A stretch of 62,449 nt of DNA from Massilia sp. ST3 (GCF_018119405.1 NZ_JAGPWC010000030.1:1-62449), one strand, 5' to 3'; shown: positions 1 to 9,075, numbered from the stretch's first letter. Translations and numbers: made by a program. The notes: generated by a model not told the origin, from the sequence alone.

Positions 1-51
1 CACCCCCGGGGGGGGGGGGCCCCCCCCGCCAACCCTACCGAACCTCTACCG
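1..51. repeat. low-complexity window edge and half of a dispersed palindrome
   Basis: The window opens with a run of about twelve G followed by about eight C, then CCGCCAACCCTAC. The last part equals the right arm of the GTAGGGTTGGCGG palindromes seen at 37924, 45567 and 58948. The G/C run may be an assembly or base-calling artefact replacing the rest of that palindrome. No gene lies here. Confidence 0.5.
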
Positions 52-648
52 ATGCTGATTACCCGACGTCTTTCCCTCATTGCTCTCGCCGCCGCCCTGG
101 CCGGCTGCGCCACCACCGGCGCTCCCCTGTCCACCGCCACCGTCGGCGCCTACCGCGAGACCATCGCCCTGGACGGCAAGCTGTCGGTGAACTACATCAA
201 GGACGGCCGCCAGGAATCGCTCACTGGCAACTTCAGCTGGGAACAGCGCCCCGGCCGCATCGACGTCAGCCTGGCTTCTCCACTGGGCCAGACCCTGGCC
301 ACCATCGCCGTGACGCCGGAAGGCGCGACGCTGACCCAGGCCGACCGCGCGCCGCGCACGGCCGCCGACATCGACAGCCTGACCCAGCAGACCCTGGGCT
401 GGACCCTGCCGGTCTCGGGCCTGCGCGACTGGCTGCAAGGCTATGCGCTGGACGCCGACGGCAAGCGCTTCGCCGCCTCGCCGGCCAACAACAGCGTGGT
501 GACCAAGGACGGCTGGCGCCTGCGCTTCGTGTCCTGGCAGGACGAGACCAGCGCCCAGCCGCTGCCGCGCCGCATCGACGCCGAGCGCAGCGCCGCCGAC
601 GACATCCAGGACCTGGCGATCCGCATCGTCATCACTCCGGCGGGCTGA
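52..648 (+). CDS. lolB: outer-membrane lipoprotein localization protein LolB
   Basis: LolB receives lipoproteins from the periplasmic carrier LolA and inserts them into the outer membrane. The 198-aa product starts with a basic n-region and hydrophobic stretch ending in a lipobox, LAGC, with Cys19 as the lipidated residue. Residues 35-195 resemble the LolB beta-barrel fold (GxLSVNY, SWEQRPGRIDV, and a conserved TGW/LGWTLPVSGLRDWL segment). Length fits the family. It lies 3 bp ahead of ispE, the usual betaproteobacterial arrangement, so the two are probably co-transcribed. The call rests on motif, length and neighbourhood. Confidence 0.9.
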   Translation: MLITRRLSLIALAAALAGCATTGAPLSTATVGAYRETIALDGKLSVNYIKDGRQESLTGNFSWEQRPGRIDVSLASPLGQTLATIAVTPEGATLTQADRAPRTAADIDSLTQQTLGWTLPVSGLRDWLQGYALDADGKRFAASPANNSVVTKDGWRLRFVSWQDETSAQPLPRRIDAERSAADDIQDLAIRIVITPAG

Positions 649-651
649 TCC

Positions 652-1542
652 ATGCGTTCGCTGCACCATTGCCCGGCTCCGGCCAAGCTCAACTTGTTCC
701 TGCACGTGGTCGGCCGCCGCGCCGATGGCTACCACCTGCTGCAAAGCGTGTTCCAGCTGATCGACCGCGCCGACACCCTGCATTTCGACCTGCGTGAGGA
801 CGAGCAGATCGTCCGCACCACCGAAGTGAAAGGCGTGCCCCAGGAGCAGGACCTGATCGTGCGCGCGCTGCGCCTGCTGCAGGCCGAGTACGTACGCCGC
901 CACGGCCGCCTGCCGCCCGGCATCGAGGTCGCGGTCGAGAAGATCCTGCCGATGGGAGGAGGGCTGGGCGGCGGTTCGTCCGACGCCGCCACCGCGCTGA
1001 TGGCGGCCAACCATTTGTGGCAGGCGGGCCTGAGCCGGCAGGAGCTGATGGACCTCGGCCTGCCGCTGGGCGCCGACATTCCCTTCTTCCTGTTCGGCGA
1101 GACGGCGTTCGCGGAAGGGGTGGGCGAAGCGCTGCAGGCGGTGCCGGGCCCCGACTGCTGGTACGTGGTGATCGAGCCGGGTGTGGCGGTGCCGACGCCG
1201 GCGATTTTTTCGGCGCCCGATTTGACAAGAAATACGGAGCCCGTCATAATAGCGGACTTTTCCAGCAGCTACGCCGATTCAGGCAGTCGGTTGAGCTTCG
1301 GAAAGAATGATTTGCAGGACGTGGCCATGCGCCTGTTCCCGCCGGTAGCAGAGGCGGTTGAATGGTTGAGCGGCTACGGCGATGCCAGGATGACTGGCTC
1401 AGGGGCGTGCGTATTCTGCGCGTTCTCCAGCGAAGCCGCTGCCGACCGGGTGTTGGCGGCCATGCCAGGAAAGTGGACGGCATGGAAGGCCAAGTCGCTG
1501 AAGAGTCACCCACTGATGAAATCGCTCTTGCAAAATCAGTGA
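652..1542 (+). CDS. ispE: 4-diphosphocytidyl-2-C-methyl-D-erythritol kinase IspE
   Basis: IspE phosphorylates the 2-hydroxyl of CDP-methylerythritol with ATP in the MEP route to isoprenoids. The 296-aa product has the N-terminal substrate motif PAKLNLFLHVVGRRxDGYH near residue 10 and the GHMP-kinase glycine-rich loop PMGGGLGGGSSDAAT near residue 100. The C-terminal GHMP motif contains MTGSGACVF. ATG 652 lies 3 bp after the lolB stop. The segment 1210-1330 is noticeably AT-richer than the rest but the frame stays open. Confidence 0.95.
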   Translation: MRSLHHCPAPAKLNLFLHVVGRRADGYHLLQSVFQLIDRADTLHFDLREDEQIVRTTEVKGVPQEQDLIVRALRLLQAEYVRRHGRLPPGIEVAVEKILPMGGGLGGGSSDAATALMAANHLWQAGLSRQELMDLGLPLGADIPFFLFGETAFAEGVGEALQAVPGPDCWYVVIEPGVAVPTPAIFSAPDLTRNTEPVIIADFSSSYADSGSRLSFGKNDLQDVAMRLFPPVAEAVEWLSGYGDARMTGSGACVFCAFSSEAAADRVLAAMPGKWTAWKAKSLKSHPLMKSLLQNQ

Positions 1543-1620
1543 GTTATAGAATAAAATCCTGCCTGTCGACGCGTTAGACGCTACAATGTAGATCGCAGCG
1601 ACAAGCAGTAAAGTTCGTGT

Positions 1621-1697
1621 AGGGGAATCGCCAAGCTGGTTAAGGCACCGGATTTTGATTCCGGCATACCAAGGTTCGAATCCTTGTTCCCCTGCCA
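1621..1697 (+). tRNA. tRNA-Gln (anticodon UUG)
   Basis: A full cloverleaf can be folded. The acceptor stem is AGGGGAA with TTCCCCT, followed by discriminator G and an encoded CCA at 1695-1697. The anticodon stem CCGGA/TCCGG encloses TTTTGAT with anticodon TTG at 1655-1657. The T-arm is CAAGG TTCGAAT CCTTG. A glutamine tRNA between ispE and prs is the usual betaproteobacterial order. Confidence 0.95.
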
Positions 1698-1771
1698 AAG
1701 TTTTCTTGGTCTGTCGATGCGAATGCGTCCAGCAAGGAAATCCCGGCGGCGACATCGCCCGCCACAAGCCT

Positions 1772-1802
1772 AATCAGCCGGACCTTCCGGCTGATTGTTT
1801 TT
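1772..1802 (+). terminator. Rho-independent terminator after tRNA-Gln
   Basis: The 10-bp stem AATCAGCCGG/CCGGCTGATT has a 5-nt loop (ACCTT) and is followed by GTTTTT. It lies between the tRNA and prs. Confidence 0.8.
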
Positions 1803-1834
1803 CCAGTATCAACCCTTCATCTCTTGGGACTCCC

Positions 1835-2785
1835 ATGGCTTACGAAAACCTGATGGTTTTTACCGGCAATGCCAATCCGGCACTAGCAGAAGGGGTCGCA
1901 AAAAACCTCGGCATCCCTCTCGGCAAGGCCGTGGTCTCGAAGTTCTCTGACGGCGAAGTCATGGTCGAAATCAACGAGAACGTTCGTGGCAAGGACGTGT
2001 TCGTTCTGCAGTCGACCTGCGCTCCCACCAATGACAACCTGATGGAAATCATCCTGATGGTTGACGCGCTCAAGCGCGCATCGGCGGGCCGCATCACCGC
2101 CGCCATTCCCTATTTCGGCTATGCCCGCCAGGACCGCCGTCCGCGTTCGGCGCGTGTGGCGATCTCGGCCAAAGTCGTGGCCAACATGCTGGAAGAAGCC
2201 GGCGTCGAGCGCGTCCTGATCATGGACCTGCACGCCGACCAGATCCAGGGCTTCTTCGACATCCCGGTCGACAACATCTACGCTTCCCCGATCCTGCTGG
2301 GCGACCTGCAGAAGCGCAACTACGACGACCTGCTGGTCGTGTCGCCGGACGTTGGCGGCGTGGTGCGCGCCCGTGCGCTGGCGAAGCGCCTGGGCTGCGA
2401 CCTGGCGATCATCGACAAGCGCCGCCCGAAGGCGAACGTGTCGGAAGTCATGAACATCATCGGTGAAGTCGAAGGCCGCAACTGCGTGATCATGGACGAC
2501 ATGGTCGACACCGCAGGCACGCTGTGCAAGGCTGCCGAAGTGCTGAAAGAGCGCGGCGCCAAGAAAGTGGTCGCTTACTGCACGCACCCGGTGCTGTCGG
2601 GCCCGGCGATCGAGCGTATCTCGAACTCGCCGCTGGACGAACTGGTTGTCACCGACACCATCCCGCTGAGCGCCGCCGGCGCCGCCTGCACCAAGATCCG
2701 CCAGCTCACCAGCGCACCACTGCTGGCCGAGACCTTCAAGCGGATCGTGAAAGGCGACTCGGTGATCTCGCTGTTCGTCGACTAA
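1835..2785 (+). CDS. prs: ribose-phosphate pyrophosphokinase (PRPP synthase)
   Basis: The enzyme makes 5-phosphoribosyl 1-diphosphate from ribose 5-phosphate and ATP for purine, pyrimidine, histidine, tryptophan and NAD synthesis. The 316-aa length is typical of class I PRPP synthases. Visible motifs are [10 protein letters not shown] near residue 35, the YARQDRR ATP-binding segment near residue 97, the metal-binding [11 protein letters not shown] near residue 130 and the PRPP loop DDMVDTAGT near residue 220. ATG 1835 is chosen because it begins the conserved N-terminus; the upstream in-frame extension overlaps the tRNA. Confidence 0.97.
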   Translation: MAYENLMVFTGNANPALAEGVAKNLGIPLGKAVVSKFSDGEVMVEINENVRGKDVFVLQSTCAPTNDNLMEIILMVDALKRASAGRITAAIPYFGYARQDRRPRSARVAISAKVVANMLEEAGVERVLIMDLHADQIQGFFDIPVDNIYASPILLGDLQKRNYDDLLVVSPDVGGVVRARALAKRLGCDLAIIDKRRPKANVSEVMNIIGEVEGRNCVIMDDMVDTAGTLCKAAEVLKERGAKKVVAYCTHPVLSGPAIERISNSPLDELVVTDTIPLSAAGAACTKIRQLTSAPLLAETFKRIVKGDSVISLFVD

Positions 2786-2990
2786 GCACTACCCGCTGGA
2801 TTTTCGCGGCGCGCCTGGCTCAAAAGCCGGCGCGCCGTTGACGTATAAAAGATTCACAGTATTTCTTGAGTGCGCAGTATCGGCGCTCATTTCTTGGCTG
2901 TCCCTGGTCGCGGGGATGGCCGCCACTCTGGGCAACCGGGCCGGGGAAGGTTCTCCGGCATGCGGGGCCCGTTTATTTTTGGAGTTTCAC

Positions 2991-3578
2991 ATGAAAGTAG
3001 TCGCATTCAACCGCACTCAGCAGGGGACCGGAGCGAGCCGCCGCCTGCGCAACGCTGGCCAGACCCCAGGCATCATCTACGGTGGCGCCGACGCCCCGCA
3101 ACTGATCGCCCTGGACGGCAACGCGTTGTACCACGCGCTCAAGAAAGAAGCTTTCCACGGTTCGATCCTGGACCTCGAAATCGAAGGCAAGACCCAGCAA
3201 GTCCTGCTGCGCGACTTCCAGATGCACGCATACAAGCAACTGGTCCTGCACGCTGACTTCCAGCGCGTCGACGCTTCGAAGCCGATCCACACCAAGGTCA
3301 CCCTGCACTTCGTCAACGCCGAGATCTCGCCGGCCGTCAAGCTGAACAGCGCTGTCATCTCGCACGTTCTGAACGAGCTGGACGTCGCCTGCCTGCCGGG
3401 CAAGCTGCCTGAGTTCATCGAAGTCGACCTGAGCAAGCTGGAAGCTGGCCAGTCGGTCCACGTGAGCGACCTGACCCTGCCGGAAGGCGTGACCGCGGTC
3501 ACCCACGGCCAGGACCTGACCATCGCCACCTCGACCATCCCGCGTGGCGCGGCATCGGCTGAAGCCGCTGCTGAGTAA
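2991..3578 (+). CDS. rplY: 50S ribosomal protein L25 (long CTC form)
   Basis: L25 binds 5S rRNA in the large ribosomal subunit. The 195-aa product is the long form: an N-terminal L25 beta-barrel (residues about 1-92, with [18 protein letters not shown]) joined to a C-terminal TL5/CTC-like domain (about 100-180, ending in LPEGV and the acidic EAAAE tail). A GGAG Shine-Dalgarno lies 6-9 bases before ATG 2991, which settles the start over the upstream in-frame codons. It sits between prs and pth, a conserved order in this group, and has its own terminator. Confidence 0.95.
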   Translation: MKVVAFNRTQQGTGASRRLRNAGQTPGIIYGGADAPQLIALDGNALYHALKKEAFHGSILDLEIEGKTQQVLLRDFQMHAYKQLVLHADFQRVDASKPIHTKVTLHFVNAEISPAVKLNSAVISHVLNELDVACLPGKLPEFIEVDLSKLEAGQSVHVSDLTLPEGVTAVTHGQDLTIATSTIPRGAASAEAAAE

Positions 3579-3617
3579 GCATCTTTCCCGCGCCGCGCAA
3601 GCGGCGCGCCGGAACAA

Positions 3618-3648
3618 AACCCGCCGCGGCTTGCCCGGCGGGTTTTTT
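3618..3648 (+). terminator. Rho-independent terminator of rplY
   Basis: The stem AACCCGCCG/CGGCGGGTT is followed directly by a T6 run, 40 bp past the rplY stop. Confidence 0.85.
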
Positions 3649-3662
3649 ATTGGCGGAGTTTT

Positions 3663-3883
3663 GTAGGGTGGGCGGCTACACCCGGTAATGGGATTGACCT
3701 GGGACTTCGACGCCGCCCACGCGTCCAACAAGCGGATGAGCAGACGCGCGGGCTGCATGAGCGTTGGTTGAACGCGTGGGCGGCGCCAACGGACGGGCCG
3801 CTCGACTCTCCGGGTGGAGCCGCCCACCCTACGAAAGGCATGTCCCCGGCTTTTTCAGCGATAAACCTGTTTTCCCCAGATTG
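3663..3883. repeat. 221-bp palindromic repeat, copy 1
   Basis: The unit begins GTAGGGTGGGCGGCT and its inverse AGCCGCCCACCCTAC lies about 150 bp later. An inner pair, CGCCGCCCACGCGT and ACGCGTGGGCGGCG, is also inverted, so most of the unit could fold into a long hairpin. A tail of about 50 bp (CCCCGGCTTTTTCAGCGATAA) follows. An apparent ORF inside is an artefact of the repeat. Confidence 0.85.
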
Positions 3884-4104
3884 GTAGGGTGGGCGGCTAC
3901 ACCCGGCAATGGAGTTGGCCCGGGACTTCGACGCCGCCCACGCGTCCAACAAGCGGATGAGCAGACGCGCGGGCTGCATGAGCGTTGCTTGAACGCGTGG
4001 GCGGCGCTAACGGACGGGCTGATCGACTCTCCGAGTGGAGCCGCCCACCCTACGAAAGGCGTGCCCCCGGCTTTTTCAGCGATAATCCTGTTTTTCCCAG
4101 AATC
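3884..4104. repeat. 221-bp palindromic repeat, copy 2
   Basis: This is a head-to-tail copy of the preceding unit, differing at roughly a dozen positions by eye. The tail sequence is duplicated too, so the tandem arose by duplication of palindrome plus flank. It ends about 12 bp before the pth start and would place a strong hairpin in any transcript reading in from upstream. Confidence 0.85.
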
Positions 4105-4116
4105 AAAGTAGACAGC

Positions 4117-4701
4117 ATGTCCATCCGCCTGATCGTCGGCCTCGGCAACCCCGGCCCCGAATACGAACAAACCCGCCACAACGCCGGCTTCTGGCTGGTC
4201 GACAACCTGGCCAACTCGCTGCCGGGCTGCCGTCTGCAGCGTGAAGCGCGCTTCAACGCCATGGTCGCCAAGACCCGTATCGCCGGCAATGAAGTGTGGC
4301 TGCTCGAGCCCCTGACCTACATGAACCGCTCCGGCCAGTCGGTCGGCGCCCTGGCGCGCTTCTACAAGATCAATCCGGACGAAATCCTGGTCGTGCACGA
4401 CGAGCTCGACATGCTGCCCGGCGTCGCCAAGCTCAAGAAAGGCGGTTCCTCCGGCGGCCACAACGGCCTGAAGGACATCACGTCCGCCCTCGGCACCCAG
4501 GATTACTGGCGCCTGCGCATCGGCATCGGCCACCCGCGCAGTCTCAACCTGCAGCAGGGCGTGGCCGACTTCGTGCTGCACCGCCCGCGCCGCGAAGAAC
4601 AGATCTTGATCGAGGAATCGATCGACAAGAGCCTGCGTATCATCCCGCTCGCCTGCGAAGGCAAGCTCGACGTGGCAACCATGCAGCTGCACACCAACTA
4701 G
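4117..4701 (+). CDS. pth: peptidyl-tRNA hydrolase
   Basis: Pth recycles peptidyl-tRNAs released from stalled ribosomes. The 194-aa product carries the family signatures [20 protein letters not shown] (catalytic His near residue 23), [12 protein letters not shown], and [27 protein letters not shown] with the conserved Asp/His. ATG 4117 starts directly before the conserved N-terminus; longer in-frame starts read into the repeat. It follows rplY as in many proteobacteria, though here a tandem repeat separates them. Confidence 0.96.
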   Translation: MSIRLIVGLGNPGPEYEQTRHNAGFWLVDNLANSLPGCRLQREARFNAMVAKTRIAGNEVWLLEPLTYMNRSGQSVGALARFYKINPDEILVVHDELDMLPGVAKLKKGGSSGGHNGLKDITSALGTQDYWRLRIGIGHPRSLNLQQGVADFVLHRPRREEQILIEESIDKSLRIIPLACEGKLDVATMQLHTN

Positions 4702-4856
4702 CGGTCTGCGGCGGGTTTCACATCCTGGGCGTAGTAGTAGTCGCGCACCGCCGTGTAACCCGCATGGGCGCCGAAGCCGAAGGCGGCGGCCCACACGAGT
4801 ACGATCGCGGACGCTGTCATGAACACCCCATTGGGGTCCGTGGTGAAAAATTTCAT
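4698..4856 (-). CDS. small predicted membrane protein (52 aa)
   Basis: This 52-codon reading frame begins [12 protein letters not shown] and continues with one hydrophobic segment (about residues 13-33, Ala/Val/Phe-rich) and a polar tail with a Tyr triplet. Codon third positions are strongly G/C, as in neighbouring real genes, which supports coding. Its stop overlaps the pth stop by 3 bp in tail-to-tail orientation. No clear Shine-Dalgarno is seen. I do not recognise a family; a single-pass inner-membrane microprotein is the simplest reading. Confidence 0.5.
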   Translation of the reverse strand: MKFFTTDPNGVFMTASAIVLVWAAAFGFGAHAGYTAVRDYYYAQDVKPAADR

Positions 4857-4871
4857 GGGTGACTACCGATC

Positions 4872-4896
4872 AAAAAATGCGCCGTCCTTGCGGCGC
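4872..4896 (-). terminator. terminator for the transglutaminase-like gene
   Basis: Read on the minus strand, GCGCCG/CGGCGC with a 6-nt loop is followed by ATTTTTTG. It lies about 65 bp downstream of the minus-strand gene ending at 4963. Confidence 0.75.
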
Positions 4897-4962
4897 CTGT
4901 CGGCTCCAGTGTACGAAGCCTCTTGCGCTCGTAGCAAGCTGACGGTTCTGCTAGGAATAGCC

Positions 4963-6819
4963 TCAGCTTTTCTCGATCACCACCTGCGTCCGCAGGTCGC
5001 GCATGATTCTTTCCAGCGCCGGCCGCATGCGCCGGTAGTCGTCCGGCGAGCAGGTGGCCTGCGTGTGCCGGAACTGCAGGCGGCGCGTCACCAGGACCGT
5101 ATTGCCGCGCCGCGCATAGCGTGAGCGGTAGGCAAAATTCCCATCCTCGACCACCAGCGGACGCGGCAGCGCCAGCACCCGCGCGCGCGGCGGCAGGCGG
5201 AACTGCAGCTCATCCTCGGCGTCGATGGCCGGGCAGACGAAGTCCTGCCGGCGCTCCGGTTCCTGGATGAAGCCGGACACCGCATCGCCCAGCCCGCCCC
5301 AGAAGTTATACGTGGTCGCCAGGCCGACCGGCCCCGGGAAGTGGGCGAAGGCCCCGCTGCTGCCCGAGAACGAGAGCGTATAGTCGTCGCTCGCGCCGTC
5401 GGTGTCGCCCGGCTCGAACACGCCCGCTCCCTGCTGCCCCAATCCCTGCAGCATGCGTTCGACGAAGCGCTCGCGCTCGGCCTGCGGGGTGGTGCGCACC
5501 ACGCGCCGGTAGGGCTCGGCCGAGGCGCCGCTGCTGGTGCGCGTGGCCTTGAAGCGGCTACTGCCGTCGGCCAGGATGTCGAAGCGGGTGCTGGTGCGGC
5601 TGCGCGAGGGCTGCCAGCTGGGCGTCATGGCGAAGGCGCCGCTATTGCTCAGCAGGACAGGCTTGCCCAGCAGGGAAGGCGGCAGGAAGCCGCCCGCCAC
5701 CGATTCGGCGGTCGGGTCCAGGAACAGCTGCAGGGCGGGGACGTAGACGATGGCATGGTTCAGCACGCCCAAAGTGGGCACGTCGGGCAGGCGATAGGCG
5801 TCGCCGTTGTTGACCAGCCCGGCCGTCGCCTCGATGCCGCTGGCGCGCAGCAGCGCTTCGAGCAGGGCGGCGTGGTCCTTGCAATCGCCGTAGCGGTTGA
5901 TCAGGACGCTGGACGCCTCATGCGGCACTACCCCGCCCGGGCCCAGGTAGACACCGACATAGCGGATGTTCCGGCGCACCCAGTCCGACAGCGCCACGGC
6001 GCGCGCCTGCGGGTCGGCGATGCCGCGCGTGACCGAGGCGGCCAGGGCGGCGATATTGGTATTGGGGAGGGCCTTGGCGGCGGCGCGTACATGATAGGCG
6101 CGCGCGAAGGCCGCATAGTCAGGGAAGGTGGACACCGCCAGGCGTTTGCCGTAGTCCAGGTAGCTGACCGAATCGAGCTCGATGCGGGCGTTCTCGCCGT
6201 CCACGTAGCGCCACTGGTAGCGCCGCCGTCCGGGCGGGCTCGCATCCGGCAGCGGCGCGAAGCCGGCGGCGTCGGCATAGAGCGTCATCCCTGGCGGCAT
6301 GTCGTAGATCAGGCGGTAGTCGCGGTGGGGGTAGAAGCGCGCCGAGGACAGGTCTTCGAACTGGCCGGGGAAGAGCGGGGTGTGGCGCCGCAGCACATAG
6401 CGCACCGCCACCCGGTCGCCCGGCTGCACGTCGGGAAACACGATGATCTTCAGGCGCGTGTCCTGGAACATCGGCGCTTCGACGCTCGCGCTTTCCTGCT
6501 GGTCGCGGATCTGGTGCGGCTGCACCGCCAGGCGGCGGCCGTCGGCCTTTTCGGTATGAGCCTCGATCGACACGACTTCGTCGAGCGACTGGTTGTAGCC
6601 GATGTAGTACTGCGCATGATCGTGCACCGCCTCGCGCGCCGCCAGGGTCTTGACCTGCTCGACCGTGAGCAGGTAGCTGCCGTCCGGCTCGACCACGAAA
6701 TGCTGGACGTAGCGCTCGACGATGACCGAATGATCGGTGCCGGTGTCGCGCCCCTGGGCCGGATGGATGGGCAGGAGCAGCCATAGCAGGCACGACAGGA
6801 CGACGAGGCGGAAGGGCAT
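4963..6819 (-). CDS. exported DUF3857/transglutaminase-like protein
   Basis: The 618-aa product has a clear signal peptide (MPFRLVVLSCLLWLLLPIHPAQG). A DUF3857-type beta domain spans about residues 40-220 (VERYVQHFVVEPDGSY, PHQIRD). A transglutaminase-like core follows near 260-370, with RNIRYVGVYLGPGG and the Cys of NRYGDCKDHAALLEALLRASGI as likely nucleophile, then the His in GVLNHAIVYVP. A C-terminal DUF2569/DUF3858-like region completes it. The start at 6819 has GGAG upstream and begins the signal peptide. The substrate is unknown; such proteins are periplasmic. Confidence 0.8.
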   Translation of the reverse strand: MPFRLVVLSCLLWLLLPIHPAQGRDTGTDHSVIVERYVQHFVVEPDGSYLLTVEQVKTLAAREAVHDHAQYYIGYNQSLDEVVSIEAHTEKADGRRLAVQPHQIRDQQESASVEAPMFQDTRLKIIVFPDVQPGDRVAVRYVLRRHTPLFPGQFEDLSSARFYPHRDYRLIYDMPPGMTLYADAAGFAPLPDASPPGRRRYQWRYVDGENARIELDSVSYLDYGKRLAVSTFPDYAAFARAYHVRAAAKALPNTNIAALAASVTRGIADPQARAVALSDWVRRNIRYVGVYLGPGGVVPHEASSVLINRYGDCKDHAALLEALLRASGIEATAGLVNNGDAYRLPDVPTLGVLNHAIVYVPALQLFLDPTAESVAGGFLPPSLLGKPVLLSNSGAFAMTPSWQPSRSRTSTRFDILADGSSRFKATRTSSGASAEPYRRVVRTTPQAERERFVERMLQGLGQQGAGVFEPGDTDGASDDYTLSFSGSSGAFAHFPGPVGLATTYNFWGGLGDAVSGFIQEPERRQDFVCPAIDAEDELQFRLPPRARVLALPRPLVVEDGNFAYRSRYARRGNTVLVTRRLQFRHTQATCSPDDYRRMRPALERIMRDLRTQVVIEKS

Positions 6820-6929
6820 GGACGATCTCCGGGCACGCGACCGATCCATGTTACGTAGAGACCACAAGCGATGTTTGAGCCGGCGCAAGCATTCCCGGGT
6901 GCGGCCCGCCTTCTGCGATAATTTCGTCC

Positions 6930-8027
6930 ATGAAGTCGCTTACCTTCCACGCCGGGCCGCTCGCGCTCGCGCACATCCGCGCGCAGGGCTTGCGCGCCCA
7001 GGACATCGCCATCGTGCCCGCCGCGGCGGGCGGTCCGAAAGGCCTGATCTTCCAGTCGCTCGATCAATGGATGTTCGGCGAATGGTTCCCCGGCGCCCCG
7101 CGCGAGCGCACCCTGATCGGCTCCTCGATCGGCGCCTGGCGCATGGCCGCCGCCTGCCAGAAGGACCCGGTCAAGGCTTTCGCGCGCCTGGGCGAGCTGT
7201 ACGCCGGCCAGCGCTATACCAGCAAGAAGCCGAGCCAGCAGGAGATCGACCAGGTGGTGCAGGGCCTGCTCGGCGAATTCGTGTGTGGGCATGAGGACGA
7301 CATCGTCAACCACCCGCACCACCGCCTGCACCTGCTGACCGTGCGCGGGCTGCGCTCGCTGGCCGCGCCGGCGCACCGCTATGCCGAGCTGCGCGGCTTC
7401 GCCTCGGCGGCGCTGCACAACATCGGCTCGCGCGCCTGGCTGGGCCGGCTGATGGAGCGCGTGGTGATCGGCGACCGGCGTTCCAGCGCCCCCTGGCTGC
7501 GCGAGCGCTTCGACGCCTTCACCACCCATTTCTCTACCTTGAGCCGCGAGAACCTGGCTTCCGGCCTGCTGGCCTCGGGCACTCTGCCGCTCATCATGAA
7601 GCCGGTGACCGCCATCGCCGCGCTGCCGCCCGGCCATTATTGGGACGGCGGCGTCATTGACTACCACCTGGCGCTGCCGTATGCGCGCGCCGCCGGGGAA
7701 GGGCGCAGCGACATCGTGCTCTATCCGCACTTCACGCCGCACATCGTGCCGGGCTGGCTCGACAAGGGCCTGCCGTGGCGCAGGGCCGCGCGTGGCGCGA
7801 ACCGCGGCTGGCTGGACAACGTCGTGATCGTCGCTCCATCCGAGGCATTCCTGAAGACCCTCCCGCGCGGCAAGCTGCCGGACCGGAACGATTTTTCATT
7901 TTACGGCCTCGACCACGATGCGCGCATCCGCAACTGGCAGCGCGCCATCGGCGAAGGGGAAAGGCTGCGCGACGAGCTGGCGGCTTTCGCCGAACGGCCC
8001 GACTTGGCGCGCATCCAGCCGATCTGA
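6930..8027 (+). CDS. patatin-like phospholipase family protein
   Basis: Patatin-like acyl hydrolases use a Ser-Asp dyad. The 365-aa product has the oxyanion loop AAGGPKG near residue 32, the nucleophile elbow GSSIG near residue 68 and the catalytic Asp in WDGGVIDYH near residue 240. No signal peptide is seen, so it is probably cytoplasmic. It diverges from the transglutaminase-like gene and is followed 20 bp later by a GNAT gene. The substrate cannot be told from sequence. Confidence 0.82.
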   Translation: MKSLTFHAGPLALAHIRAQGLRAQDIAIVPAAAGGPKGLIFQSLDQWMFGEWFPGAPRERTLIGSSIGAWRMAAACQKDPVKAFARLGELYAGQRYTSKKPSQQEIDQVVQGLLGEFVCGHEDDIVNHPHHRLHLLTVRGLRSLAAPAHRYAELRGFASAALHNIGSRAWLGRLMERVVIGDRRSSAPWLRERFDAFTTHFSTLSRENLASGLLASGTLPLIMKPVTAIAALPPGHYWDGGVIDYHLALPYARAAGEGRSDIVLYPHFTPHIVPGWLDKGLPWRRAARGANRGWLDNVVIVAPSEAFLKTLPRGKLPDRNDFSFYGLDHDARIRNWQRAIGEGERLRDELAAFAERPDLARIQPI

Positions 8028-8047
8028 CCCGATAGGAATTGCTAACC

Positions 8048-8557
8048 ATGACCCTTCCCGTGAACTTCGTACCTGCGCAAGCGGGACATCGCGATGCGAT
8101 GGCGGCCCTGTTTCGCGAAGTATGCCGCGCCGGCGATGCGCTGCCGTTTACCGAAGACACCCCGGACAGCGCCTTCGACGCGATGTGGCTGGCGACCAGC
8201 GTGCAGGCCCATGTGGTCTTGTTCGAGGGCGAGGTCGTCGGCATGTTCAAACTCAATGCCAATCTCCCAGGGCGGGCCTCGCACGTCGGCAGCGCGACCT
8301 ATCTGGTGCGGCCCGACATGCAGGGAAAAGGCATCGGCGGCGCAATGCTGCGCGAATCGATCCGGCTGGCCGGCGCCGCCGGTTTCCGTTCGATACAGTT
8401 CAATTTTGTCGTTTCGACAAACCGGCCTGCGGTCGCGCTCTACGAGAAGCATGGGTTCGTCGTAGCGGGAGCCTTGCGGGAAGCCTTTCTGCATCGGGAG
8501 CTGGGCTATGTCGACGCCTACGTCATGACGCGTCCCATTGAGCAGTCCGGTCCCTAG
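8048..8557 (+). CDS. GNAT family N-acetyltransferase
   Basis: The 169-aa product has the acetyl-CoA binding motif A as VRPDMQGKGIGGAML (R/QxxGxG/A form) near residue 90 and a typical C-terminal NRPAVALYEKHGFVVAG segment. This form is close to the L-amino-acid/phosphinothricin-type acetyltransferases, but the substrate is not predictable. ATG 8048 is preferred to the TTG nine bases upstream. It is probably co-transcribed with the patatin-like gene. Confidence 0.85.
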   Translation: MTLPVNFVPAQAGHRDAMAALFREVCRAGDALPFTEDTPDSAFDAMWLATSVQAHVVLFEGEVVGMFKLNANLPGRASHVGSATYLVRPDMQGKGIGGAMLRESIRLAGAAGFRSIQFNFVVSTNRPAVALYEKHGFVVAGALREAFLHRELGYVDAYVMTRPIEQSGP

Positions 8558-8580
8558 GGGATCGTCTGGAGAGAGGTCGA

Positions 8581-9075
8581 TTACCGGAGTTCCCAGAACC
8601 AGACTTCGCGGGAGCTCCAGTAGCAGCCAGTCATCGAGCCGTCCAACTCGTTCCCGCAGCGCGTGTACAGGCCCCAGCGGTCTTTCGCGACGATGGCAAT
8701 GTGCCCTTGTGGATTAAGGTCCCCATAAATGCTGAAAAACGAAATGATGCCTCGGCGTGGTCCGACCTTGTCTTCGGCCTCTTTGCCGCTGCCGAATTTC
8801 TCGGGCTGACCGAGCTTGCGCACTAACCAGTTGCTCAGTGTGCGCTGCCTGGTTTCGATGGCGCGGCCCTTGTATTTTCCGGCTTTGATCGGCCATGCCC
8901 CGGGATTCGGATAGCCGGCGCCGAGCAGGGCCAGGCTGAGCCGGATGGCGCACGTGTTCCGGAAATTCGGATCAGACGCGTTTTCCGGATAGCCGATCCA
9001 TTGGTACAACTCATCGGGGGGCACGTTGGTGGTATCGGGGAAGTGCATCCTGAGGGTGGCGTACGGAACTTTCAT
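8581..9075 (-). CDS. type VI secretion amidase effector, Tae4-like
   Basis: Tae4 effectors cleave the D-Glu-mDAP bond in peptidoglycan of rival cells after delivery by a type VI secretion system. The 164-aa product shows the family pattern: catalytic Cys42 in NTCAIRLSLAL, His125 in QGHIAIV, and paired cysteines Cys140 and Cys151 that could form the regulatory disulphide. It has no signal peptide, as expected for a T6SS cargo. The gene overlaps its upstream neighbour, a Tai4-like immunity gene, by ATGA. No T6SS structural gene is in the window. Confidence 0.8.
   Translation of the reverse strand: MKVPYATLRMHFPDTTNVPPDELYQWIGYPENASDPNFRNTCAIRLSLALLGAGYPNPGAWPIKAGKYKGRAIETRQRTLSNWLVRKLGQPEKFGSGKEAEDKVGPRRGIISFFSIYGDLNPQGHIAIVAKDRWGLYTRCGNELDGSMTGCYWSSREVWFWELR

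Noticed and set aside
1362..1577. 71-codon ORF across the end of ispE
   Set aside because: It overlaps ispE in another frame and is a high-GC shadow.
3647..4794. ORFs running through the 221-bp repeats and the pth region on both strands
   Set aside because: They exist because the palindromic units lack stops in several frames. They duplicate the same peptide and match no family.
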